41,794 bases of DNA from Lachnospiraceae bacterium. GTDB lineage: Bacteria; Bacillota; Clostridia; Lachnospirales; Lachnospiraceae. The notes below the pieces were generated by a model. It did no database searches, was not told where the DNA came from, and was given only the letters and a program-made list of their open reading frames with translations. The position numbers and the translations under genes were made by a program. This document shows, piece after piece, positions 8,898 through 17,600 of the stretch (positions are counted from its first letter, which is position 1; each line of letters opens with the position of its first letter). Location: positions 1 to 41,794 of the forward strand of contig CAAFXG010000421.1 of NCBI GenBank assembly GCA_900766925.1, given 5' to 3'.

Positions 8898-10502
8898 TTA
8901 GGAGAATGACCAACGCTTTCTACGGCTCTCCTGAGCTGGTTCTGTCTTAACCGGCTCAGCACCTTGCTCCTCTTTTGGTAATTCTCTTTTTACATATTCT
9001 GGTGTAGGTTTCTTAAGTTCAACCTCTACCGCGTCAGCAAAAGATCTTGCTGTATACAATGAAGAATCCATCTCATCAACAAACTTTGATTTGTTTCCGT
9101 TATAAACAATCGTAAGCTGATGCATTGCACGTGTCATTCCTACATAGGCAACATTTCTCTGTTGCATAAGTTTCTCTTCATCTCGTAAAGCCCAGCTCTG
9201 TGGCACCATACCCTGATAAAACTGTGGTAATATCACCCTCATAAATTCCAATCCCTTGGAAGTATGCATAGTACAAAGCTTTACACCCGGACTCTTAATT
9301 GAATAAGATGCTTTTTCATCATTCTTAATCAAATCAAATTTGATGTGCTCTGCTGATAACCATCCGCCAATTTTATCAACAGCATCATTCGTATAACACA
9401 TAATTCCTATCGTATGAATAGGATCATCTGTCATCCATTTATTAATGAGGGCTATGATATAGCGACGCTCCTCATCCGCAGTCTTACAACAAACTATCTC
9501 CGGCTTTTCTCCTACCGCAGTCGGAGCTTTGTGCTCAACCTGATCTTCCTCAGCAATCTCCGGCTTATTCTTTGCTTTTAATGATTCAGCTAAAGCATCA
9601 ATCTGACCTGTACAACGGAATGGATATGACAATCTTCTTGATGTCGGATCCAATCCAGCCTGAGCAAATCTCCATCTACCTTCATAGATTCTCTGATTGG
9701 CATCCATACATACCGTCACATCTAAACGTGCAAGACTTCTAAGTGCAATCATCTTCGCCAAAGATTGATCCTGAGCTTCGTCAATAAGAACATGATCAAA
9801 CTTTAACGAATCAGGAATAAGGTTTTCGTGATGAGTCAGATACAATATCCTTTCATCGCCTCCCGGCGCATCATCAAAACACTTCTTTGCTCTAAGCTTT
9901 TCCTGATATTTGCAGAACATCTCAAAAGCAACCATACGATCCGTCTGTGTCATAGGGTGCTCATGACCTCTGCCTTCTCGTTCCATAGCCATATATTTTT
10001 CACGGTCAGAACGATCAAATATATTCATAGAACGCATCCAGGCAAACTCTTCTCCCCAGAACTTCGTTCCCCATTTCTCATACTTATCAGAGCCAATTGT
10101 CTTTGCATGTTCAGATAAAGTTTCCGACATAACATTAGCTTTTACTCTCGGGTATGCCGGATTACCAAGCTTAAAGCCGGATAATTTCCCATATACCGAA
10201 TTAAGATACTCATGCAAAGTACCAATCTTTATATAGGCAGAATCAGAAGGTGTTAATCCCATCCATTCACCGAGCCACTTTGCCAGCACATGGTTATAGG
10301 TAAATATGACAACTGCATTCATCTTTCCGCTCTTTTTCGCCTCATCAAGATAAGCTTTCGCTCTCTGAATAAGCACAAGGCTCTTTCCACCACCGGCCGC
10401 TGACCTGATGACAAGATCTTTTCTCTTATCACCGACGTAATTAACACAGCCCATCTGCTCTTTTGTGAATTTAATCTCTTCGTTTGTAACAGGATGCAGC
10501 AT
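8898..10502 (-). CDS. UvrD/Rep-like superfamily 1 helicase
   Basis: The protein is 534 residues, shorter than UvrD or PcrA (about 720). Visible motifs are Walker A SAAGGGKS (about residues 34-41), IFTYNHVLAKW for Ia, HVLIDEAQDQS for Walker B, MDANQRIYEGRW for motif III, LCTMHTSKGLEF for the late ATPase motif, and VAYVGMTRAMHQL for motif VI. The last 60 residues are charged and lack a nuclease domain. The compact size resembles the small UvrD-like helicases that accompany defence nucleases. The stop of the HTH gene sits right before the ATG, and the GGAGG ribosome site lies inside the end of the HTH gene, so the two are co-translated. It is the second gene of the riboswitch-led operon. Confidence 0.85.
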   Translation of the reverse strand: MLHPVTNEEIKFTKEQMGCVNYVGDKRKDLVIRSAAGGGKSLVLIQRAKAYLDEAKKSGKMNAVVIFTYNHVLAKWLGEWMGLTPSDSAYIKIGTLHEYLNSVYGKLSGFKLGNPAYPRVKANVMSETLSEHAKTIGSDKYEKWGTKFWGEEFAWMRSMNIFDRSDREKYMAMEREGRGHEHPMTQTDRMVAFEMFCKYQEKLRAKKCFDDAPGGDERILYLTHHENLIPDSLKFDHVLIDEAQDQSLAKMIALRSLARLDVTVCMDANQRIYEGRWRFAQAGLDPTSRRLSYPFRCTGQIDALAESLKAKNKPEIAEEDQVEHKAPTAVGEKPEIVCCKTADEERRYIIALINKWMTDDPIHTIGIMCYTNDAVDKIGGWLSAEHIKFDLIKNDEKASYSIKSPGVKLCTMHTSKGLEFMRVILPQFYQGMVPQSWALRDEEKLMQQRNVAYVGMTRAMHQLTIVYNGNKSKFVDEMDSSLYTARSFADAVEVELKKPTPEYVKRELPKEEQGAEPVKTEPAQESRRKRWSFS

Positions 10503-10503
10503 C

Positions 10504-10722
10504 TTATTGTTCCTCCTTTACATCGACAGACTTTCTCCAATCGATATATTCCCCGGTAGTAATCCTTCCATCTTTAGGTTTTTGTACATCCGCAGGGATA
10601 GCCCAGCTTTTTCCAAATTTTTCAACTCCCGGTATTACGCCATCGGCACACATTTTTTGAACACGACGTGGTGTTATTTCCCATTTCTCTGCGACTTCTT
10701 TAATCGTTAAATAGTCTTTCAT
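10504..10722 (-). CDS. Small helix-turn-helix DNA-binding protein (excisionase/MerR-like fold)
   Basis: This 72-residue protein starts MKDYLTIKEVAEKWEITPRR, followed by VQKMCADGVIPGVEKFGKSW and then AIP. That is the winged-helix pattern of HTH_17/excisionase-type proteins: a helix ending in a turn, a recognition helix RRVQKMCADG, and a wing with the conserved KxGxxWxIP. The C-terminal 20 residues are charged. I place the start at ATG 10722 because AGGTG lies 9 nt upstream; a GTG start at 10734 has no ribosome site of its own. It is the first gene after the promoter-riboswitch-terminator cassette and is coupled to the helicase gene. It may regulate the operon or recruit the helicases to DNA; neither can be decided from sequence. 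Confidence 0.8.
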   Translation of the reverse strand: MKDYLTIKEVAEKWEITPRRVQKMCADGVIPGVEKFGKSWAIPADVQKPKDGRITTGEYIDWRKSVDVKEEQ

Positions 10723-10740
10723 CGTAATATTCACCTAATA

Positions 10741-10783
10741 ACAAAAACACGCCAAGAAAAAAGATGGACTCCTCTCTTGGCGT
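10741..10783 (-). terminator. Intrinsic terminator under riboswitch control
   Basis: On the minus strand ACGCCAAGA (10783-10775) pairs perfectly with TCTTGGCGT (10757-10749), a 9-bp stem with a 17-nt loop, followed directly by GTTTTTGT. It lies 17 nt downstream of the riboswitch P1 helix and 19 nt before the HTH start codon, inside the leader. Placed between aptamer and first gene, it is the expected expression platform. I found no clear antiterminator by eye, so I cannot say whether ligand turns the operon on or off. Confidence 0.85.
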
Positions 10784-10799
10784 ATAACTCTAATAAACT

Positions 10800-10870
10800 G
10801 CAACTGGCTACCATTTCAGGTCCTATAGCTTTGCGTCACTGAGTTTCCTCAGCTTTGCCTATGTAATTGC
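10800..10870 (-). promoter_or_regulatory. Cyclic-di-GMP-I (GEMM-I) riboswitch aptamer
   Basis: The minus-strand RNA shows the whole aptamer. Closing helix P1 is GCAAUU (10870-10865) with AGUUGC (10805-10800). Next come the conserved GGCAAA, a hairpin CUGAG-GAAA-CUCAG with the GNRA tetraloop that docks in the receptor, the conserved GACGCAAAGC, a short third helix (GCUA with UAGC, inner ACC with GGU), and the 3' signature AUGGUAGCCAG. The bases equivalent to G20 and A47 of the Vibrio Vc2 aptamer are present (GGCAAA and CGCAAAGC), which favours c-di-GMP over the G20A variants that prefer cGAMP. It lies in the leader of the operon starting with the HTH gene. Confidence 0.9.
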
Positions 10871-10880
10871 CTTAAGGAAT

Positions 10881-10909
10881 ATTATATTCACTTTTGCGAA
10901 CTTTGTCAA
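10881..10909 (-). promoter_or_regulatory. Perfect-consensus sigma-A promoter of the riboswitch operon
   Basis: On the minus strand the -35 box TTGACA (10909-10904) and the -10 box TATAAT (10886-10881) are separated by exactly 17 bp. Transcription should start near 10874, just before the riboswitch P1 helix. The -35 box lies only 3 bp past the end of the upstream sacsin-like gene. A promoter this close to consensus should be strong and constitutive, which leaves control to the riboswitch and terminator. Some read-through from the BREX operon is also possible, because no terminator lies between that operon's last gene and this promoter. Confidence 0.88.
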
Positions 10910-10911
10910 TA

Positions 10912-13900
10912 TTAGTCAAATCTGGAGCTCATCATGTCCTTATAACAGTTCCAGCACATTCCTTTACCTCCAAACAGTCCAATACTGCCACATTGAGGAC
11001 ATTTCTGCCTGCTTTCGTCATTTGCCGGAGTGCTTACCTTTCCTTTGTTCACAACATAAATCTGACCACCCTTATATTTCGCAACAGTCTCCGGTTGCTT
11101 CTTAGGTTTAACAACCGGTGAAGACGCAATACCTTCTACCTCAACATATTTCACAGTAGGTGGAAGTAACTTTTTCAAACGCTTAGTCAAATAAATCTTG
11201 CCGCAAGAACACTTTCGGCATTCTATTGTTTGCTTATCTCCAGCAACATCAACGACCGTAGTTTTCTCATTTTTTATATTTGATGTTCCGCAATTCGGAC
11301 AACGATCTCCCGACTTTACCACAACCAGTGCATCTTCTAATGCGGTTCCAGATTCCTGACTTGTTTCTTGATCAGAAACAACATCCTGATCTCTATGTTC
11401 AGCAAAGAATCGCAATGCAGTCTGCAAAGAAATCATATGTCTTGGCGTATATCTTATTGTCCGCTCTTCTCCCTGCATCTGAATGGTAAATTCATAAAAG
11501 TCTCTATAATTCTTATCTACTTCTGTGTCCCTAACCTTTTCTTCAAAATCAAAGAATGACACTGCACCATACTTATATTCCGCAGCACAGTTAGGACATA
11601 AACACAATGTATTCCATCCAGTAGATAATCCCTGCAAGTATTCATCACTCAAATGACCAGTATCAAGTAGATTAATTGCCGTAAAGTGTCTTGTACCGTC
11701 TTTTTTGTAGATTACCTTGTCACAAATCTGGCAACGTCCAGAATATTCGGTTCCTACAAACACTTTTTCTTCCTGATTTACAGCAGTCTTTCTGGTTATA
11801 GTGCTCTTTTTCTCAGGAGCTTTTTCTTGAGCAATCTCTTCCTGAATCTTAGATTGTCTTCGTTCAGGATTTGGAACTCTATATACCTCTCCATCATCGT
11901 AGACTTCATTAGCCTTGAAGTCGTTCTGACGCATTCTTTGTAGCTGTTCCTGTAAAGAATATTTTTTTACTTCCTTTTCCTTTCGTTTGGAATTAAGAAT
12001 TTCCTGTACATCAACGCCATAAGAGGCCAACTCTTGAAGAATCTTTGTGCTTTCCTGAGCCTCCAAAACTGCTTCCGCATTAGCAAATCCAAGTGTTTCT
12101 GCCGCTTCCTGCTTTGATTCCTGTTGTAACCTTTCAAGTTCTTGCTTCTTTTGAATTTCTTCGTCTATTTTTTTCTGTTCAGCACCAAAGCCAATAACAC
12201 TTAAAAATCCATTCTCATTATTAACAATCCAGCCACTTGCTATTGTCGCTTCAGATACCTTAGTTGGCGTTTTCCACTTACCATCTTTATCCAAAATCCA
12301 AGCAGTAGATTTAAGCGCAGATAACACTGAAGAGTCATTTGAATGAGAACTATAATTTCTATTTAGCTTTTTAGTCTCATAAGCATACGAATATCTCCAG
12401 TTCTCGCACAGGTATTTCCATATATATCTACTCAACGCTTCTTTTTTCAAATTCAAAAATGAGTTCAAAAAAGGCATCTCATAATCGTTATGGTATCCAG
12501 TAGCATAACCTGTTCCATAACTTTTGCTGTCAATGCGAAGAGTATAAAAAGCCCCTTGTCGCTTCAAAAACTCTATCCATCTGTCCAATTCATCTTTTTT
12601 GAGTTGCTTATAAACCTCACTTAATCCCTTTTTCTTATGGACATTCTCTGCAAATCTAAATCCAGTTTCCTCGACATATGGCGCATCCAGATAGCATTCT
12701 TTTGCAGTTGCCAGCACAGCCCTTCTGTCTTTTCCACTGCTTTGCATCATAGTAGTCCATATATATTTTGTATCGCCAAAGGATACTTCAGATTCCTTAT
12801 GCTCACTGAAAAACTTTAGGATCATTCTGGCAATTTCAAGCGGATCATCTTTAGCAGATACAGAATTCATTTTATCTACAAAATCACTCGTCTCCTGATC
12901 GTATAGATACTGCTCCAATTCTTTCTCAGTAAACTCTTTTACACCTATATTTTTCAGAAAGCTTTCTGCATCCGCCTTGCTGATTAGCGCGCCGTCAACC
13001 AAGTGATATTCATCCGGAACAGTTATTTTCTTTTTTAGTATCCTTACATCTTCAGGCTTATAAAACACTCCGTCTTTACCTTTTATGATATGGAGTTGCT
13101 TAATTCTATTTATCTGAGCCTCTACCCTTTTGTAGATTAATGCATATTGATGCTCTTCCTTGTAATATGAATTATTCGCATAGTAGCTGTCTGCATAATA
13201 TGAGTACTCATCATATTTTTCATAATCTCTTAACAGATCTACCATGCCCTTATTCAAATATACATAAAGCTCCGAAAGATGCTTTGAGTCTAAAGACCTA
13301 ATCCATCGCTTTAATGTATCCTCATTAAGCTCTGTCATCTTTTGAAGTACACTCGCAGGTGTAAGTTCTTCAATCTCCAACGATTTAAGGAACTTATATG
13401 CTCTGGATGTTACCGGTCTATTCTTTACAAATTGCAAATTTTTATTGTTAAATAACGTCTGAATATCTTTTATCGAAAAGGTCTTATCTATTACACTTCG
13501 GGAAGACATGATACCATTGCCAACAGTTACATATTGGTCATCCATCGTAGGTAAGTAGCTTCTCTTCTTGAATGCTTCTCTAAAAGCCTCAACTAAAGGC
13601 ATATAGAATTCTGGTATTTCATCATCTGGTATTGGCAATAGATTGAAAAATTCGTCAGTTAAAAGATTATCCCCCTTTAATACCTTCAATGCCTCCTGAG
13701 CAAGCAATGCCAGTTCTCTCATCAGTAACTGGTTGTCAGCATCCTCTTTATTAACTGTATCTCTTGCTGGTGTACATCCAAATGGAGCATTCAAGAAAAA
13801 CTTCAGATTAGATTTTTCATTCTTTGCCAAAAAAGTAATACAAACCTTATCACTTCCCTGTACAAACTTAAGGTTATTCTCCTTGTCATATTCCATCGGG

Positions 13901-14631
13901 AAAGCCAGGTCTACAGACACCTTTTTGCCATGTAAAGTAGCAATTCTTGAAAATCGCATCCATGTACTAAATGCTCTTCTTTTTCCTTCACTATAAACTG
14001 CCGACGATATAACATTGCCATTTACAGTTTTCTTTACCTGACTTTTTGTACCATCCTCAAGTGTATATGTGATGGAACAAATATTATTCAGGAAAAGTAA
14101 TGTTGTATTTTCTATCTCCAAGAGGCCTTGTTTTATTTTTTTCTTTGCATCCTCTGCAGAAATCTTTGGACTATTGAACGGAAAATGAAACTCCGTCCAA
14201 CCTTCTTTCTTACCTTTCAATGGCTCTATTTCTGTTGGCAGCAATAATTTCTCTATCTTAAAACAAATCGAATCACAATATATCGACGGTGTATCTGTAA
14301 ATGCATATACAGACTTGAATCCAATACCAAACTTTCCTGCCTGGACATAGTTATCCTTCTTGGTTGAATGCGCAATATTGGTAATTGCCTCCACATCATC
14401 AGCATCAAATTGTCTGGTTCCATTATGAGCAAAAATAAGCTTCGATTTCCTTATAAAGAATTCTACTTCTGTTGCCTGTGCATCTTCGGCATTTTGTAAA
14501 AGTTCGTAAATGAAATGCGCTTCATCCGGATAAATCTGGGAAACCAGAGTTTTTAACCCAGGATAAACAGACGAATTTACAACACCCATTCTATCTTTTC
14601 TTATTACTTCAAAATCTTGTGAAAAACTCAA
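10912..14631 (-). CDS. Sacsin-like GHKL ATPase with coiled coil and zinc-ribbon C-terminus
   Basis: The 1239-residue protein has an N-terminal Hsp90/sacsin-type ATP-binding domain: N-box ELLQNAED (residues 43-50), HNG (69-71) in the place of the usual DxG loop, and GKFGIGFKSVY (99-109). A long middle region without recognised domains is followed by a charged coiled coil (about 810-890). The C-terminus has a Cys-rich module, CQIC...LCLCPNC, that looks like an HNH finger lacking its histidines, then two zinc-ribbon motifs (CPNC and CPQC...CWNC). The start is a TTG, supported by AGGAGGGG 5 nt upstream. Similar proteins are annotated as sacsin N-terminal ATP-binding-like proteins next to defence helicases; the mechanism is unknown. 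Paralogous in layout to the gene at 18343-21978. Confidence 0.82.
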   Translation of the reverse strand: MSFSQDFEVIRKDRMGVVNSSVYPGLKTLVSQIYPDEAHFIYELLQNAEDAQATEVEFFIRKSKLIFAHNGTRQFDADDVEAITNIAHSTKKDNYVQAGKFGIGFKSVYAFTDTPSIYCDSICFKIEKLLLPTEIEPLKGKKEGWTEFHFPFNSPKISAEDAKKKIKQGLLEIENTTLLFLNNICSITYTLEDGTKSQVKKTVNGNVISSAVYSEGKRRAFSTWMRFSRIATLHGKKVSVDLAFPMEYDKENNLKFVQGSDKVCITFLAKNEKSNLKFFLNAPFGCTPARDTVNKEDADNQLLMRELALLAQEALKVLKGDNLLTDEFFNLLPIPDDEIPEFYMPLVEAFREAFKKRSYLPTMDDQYVTVGNGIMSSRSVIDKTFSIKDIQTLFNNKNLQFVKNRPVTSRAYKFLKSLEIEELTPASVLQKMTELNEDTLKRWIRSLDSKHLSELYVYLNKGMVDLLRDYEKYDEYSYYADSYYANNSYYKEEHQYALIYKRVEAQINRIKQLHIIKGKDGVFYKPEDVRILKKKITVPDEYHLVDGALISKADAESFLKNIGVKEFTEKELEQYLYDQETSDFVDKMNSVSAKDDPLEIARMILKFFSEHKESEVSFGDTKYIWTTMMQSSGKDRRAVLATAKECYLDAPYVEETGFRFAENVHKKKGLSEVYKQLKKDELDRWIEFLKRQGAFYTLRIDSKSYGTGYATGYHNDYEMPFLNSFLNLKKEALSRYIWKYLCENWRYSYAYETKKLNRNYSSHSNDSSVLSALKSTAWILDKDGKWKTPTKVSEATIASGWIVNNENGFLSVIGFGAEQKKIDEEIQKKQELERLQQESKQEAAETLGFANAEAVLEAQESTKILQELASYGVDVQEILNSKRKEKEVKKYSLQEQLQRMRQNDFKANEVYDDGEVYRVPNPERRQSKIQEEIAQEKAPEKKSTITRKTAVNQEEKVFVGTEYSGRCQICDKVIYKKDGTRHFTAINLLDTGHLSDEYLQGLSTGWNTLCLCPNCAAEYKYGAVSFFDFEEKVRDTEVDKNYRDFYEFTIQMQGEERTIRYTPRHMISLQTALRFFAEHRDQDVVSDQETSQESGTALEDALVVVKSGDRCPNCGTSNIKNEKTTVVDVAGDKQTIECRKCSCGKIYLTKRLKKLLPPTVKYVEVEGIASSPVVKPKKQPETVAKYKGGQIYVVNKGKVSTPANDESRQKCPQCGSIGLFGGKGMCWNCYKDMMSSRFD

Positions 14632-14642
14632 ATAATCCCCTC

Positions 14643-17600
14643 CTAATCCAAATCAAATGTTTCCTCGATAATTCTCTGAATCTCAGAAGCATCTAATCCG
14701 CCTTTTTCATCATCGTATGTGACAATAAGATTCTTACCTTCCACAATTCCGTTCTTCTCATAGAACTTCTTCTTTTCTTCCCAACGCTTTCTATATGCAG
14801 GATCCGTCATCATACCGCAGTGTTCCCAATACCAGACAGTTCCCATATCATAGTCCTCAATCTTAAAATCAGGACGTTTTATTTTTCCTTCCAATTCAAG
14901 TTCAGGCTCATATTCATAATCCAAACCATTGTAATGCAGTGCATTTGCAATGATTACTTCTGACTTGGATCTTACAAGCTCTCCTCTGACAGTCCTATGA
15001 ATCATCTTTTCCTCATAGAATTTGCCATTCACTTCTACAACCTGAGGTCTTAAATCCGGTCCTTCTCCATCTTTGAAAATATCTCTGAATAAATCTGTAA
15101 AACGTCTTGCTATATCAGAGTTTTCATCTGTCGAATAATTCAGAAGGTGGTATGGTTCCTGATTATACAGAATAATTATTTTGCCAAGCTGTCTTGTGAG
15201 CGCTGTATAAAGCATTTCTCTTGAAATAATCTGACATGGCTCTGCCATAACCAGAATAACCGTTTTGAACTGGCTTCCCTGCGCTTTATGAACAGTTAGT
15301 GCATACGCCAATTCAAGCTGAGCTGTTCCATTCTCCTCATTGAAATCACTCTTGTCGAAAGAATATAAAACTCCCTTCTGAGAAGAAAACTCTACATGCA
15401 TATAATTGTTATTTCTCTTCGACGAATAATCGCCACAGGCTATACCGATTTCACCGTTTGCAATATAGTTTCTCGCTTTGTCCTTTGGCCAGCCTTCCTT
15501 CTGTCCGGTATTGATAACATTTATAACCTTATCACCATATACAATTCCCTCCGGTCCAAGGCTGTTAGCTATACGTTTTCTCGCACCCCAATGTTTTGAT
15601 ACCTCCAGGAATTTTTCTCGGTATCTCAAATGGAGCAAACGGTTCATATTCATTACGCCCTGAGGCATATTCCTAACCGGTGCGAGAATCTGCCAATTTT
15701 CAGCGCAGTTAGCTGCACCAGAATTAAAGAAGATACCATAATCTCCTTTAGTTCCTCCAAGTGCCAAGTCAAAGCCTTCCTGATCATCTATACCACTCAT
15801 TCCGTTTTCTCTTGCTATAATTTCAAGGAGTTTGCTCTCTAATTCTTCCTTCGTACTCCATCTTTCGAATTCGATATATTGATCACCATTTTTCTGAATA
15901 TCTGCAATAACATCGTCATCTGGACGGTCATCTGTTGTAGTAAATAATCTTGCAAGGCGCACATCATTACGAACTTCATTCGCCTTTTGCCTTCTATTTA
16001 CTGTCAGTTCTCCATAGTGTGCACATACTTTAGGGAACTCCCCCTCTTTGAGATTTAGTTTCAACATATATACAAAATCTACAAATGGACGACCAGCTCC
16101 AATAGGTGGCAATTGGTTTGGATCTCCTACAAAAATAATTCTTCTGGCACGTTTTAATGCCTGCATCAATGCACCAAACATTTCCTCGGTAAGCATAGAA
16201 GACTCATCAATAATAACGGTATTCGGAACATCAGCGAAATCAGCTTCTGTCAGAATATAACGCATATCATTAAAATCAAATCTCTTACTTCTTACAAGGA
16301 ACTGCGCCACATTAAGAGCCGTAAAGCTTTTTCCTTCTTCACCCATACTCTCCATCAGTCGTACAGTTGCCTTTCCTGTAGGTGCAAGGAGTAACACTCC
16401 ACCAGCCTTAATATCAGGATGACTGCATAATACGGATAATACTGTTGTTTTACCGGTACCGGCATCACCTACAAGTACAGAAATTCTCGATTGAGCCAAC
16501 TCATTCAGAATAGCAGCCTTTTCCTGTCGTGCTCGCTCTTCCTGTTCAGAATCAACTGCACCAAACTTATCATCCAGCATCTTCCTCCAATCTGCATTCA
16601 CCGGCAGATTAGGAGCATTGATTCTTCTGCTAATTCTCTTTTCAACAATGTCATCAAACTCCTGCATTCTCACGAGCTTGTAGTATTCTGTGCCATCCTT
16701 CATCTCTCTTCTGATAATTTCAGGCATCATAAATTTAGATATCGCATTAACAATATCCGATGTAACTGGACATGCTGGATCAAGGTTGATTTCTTTCATC
16801 ATTTCAACCAGATTCACGCATGGCATAATGGTATGTCCTGCTGCCGCTGCAGCTTCCATAACATAAGTTGTCAACGCCCTGATTCTTCTCTGATCATTGT
16901 CAGACTCCAACTTAGAAGGAGCTTCCAATGGATATTTATTCTGGATAGACTCAACAGGAAATACTGCTCTGTCAATCTTCTTAACAGAAATATAAAAAGC
17001 CTCCTGCTTAAGTCTTGTCATTTCATATAACAGGTACGGATTTTCAATAATATCTTTATCCGAACATTCAATTCTTGCCTTGACTCTTGCACTCTCGAAG
17101 AATAATAGCCTTGCCTGATCAATGCTAAGAGATATTCTTGAAAGAAGCTTGAACAGAGTCTTCCTCTCATTAGAAAGTGCTTTCCATGTTTGTTTTACAA
17201 TCGGTGTAATCTTAGAAGCTAAAGTCTCTGATAACACCTCATCAGGAGAATCAAACATTTTTTCAACCACATCCCAGATGTCGGTATTTTTTGCTTTGTC
17301 TTTCAACTGTCTTGCAATCAAAACTCCCATTGGAATCTCTAATGCAGTAAACATGGCTCCTAAACCCGGAAAGGCACCTCTGTCTTCCCATACCTCAGCA
17401 AGACGCGCATTGAGCCAATCCAGAACATTAGAATAGTCTTCATCCAAGCAGGAATTGATAATCTCAAACGCCTTAATGCAAGATAAAATTACATCAATAG
17501 CTGCATCATAACTTACATGCTCTGAAGCAAATGAAAACTCTGCAAATGCATCCTCCGGTGCAAATACAGTAATGCTTGCCATATCAAATTCCGGATGCTC

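Noticed and set aside
10800..10870. Reading the riboswitch as a cGAMP-specific GEMM-Ib element
   Set aside because: The base equivalent to Vc2 G20 appears to be G (GGCAAA), whereas cGAMP-preferring variants carry A; the c-di-GMP reading is favoured, though binding data would settle it.
16491..17030. A 179-codon plus-strand open frame
   Set aside because: It is antisense to the RecD-like helicase gene just upstream of its ATPase core and shows no domain.
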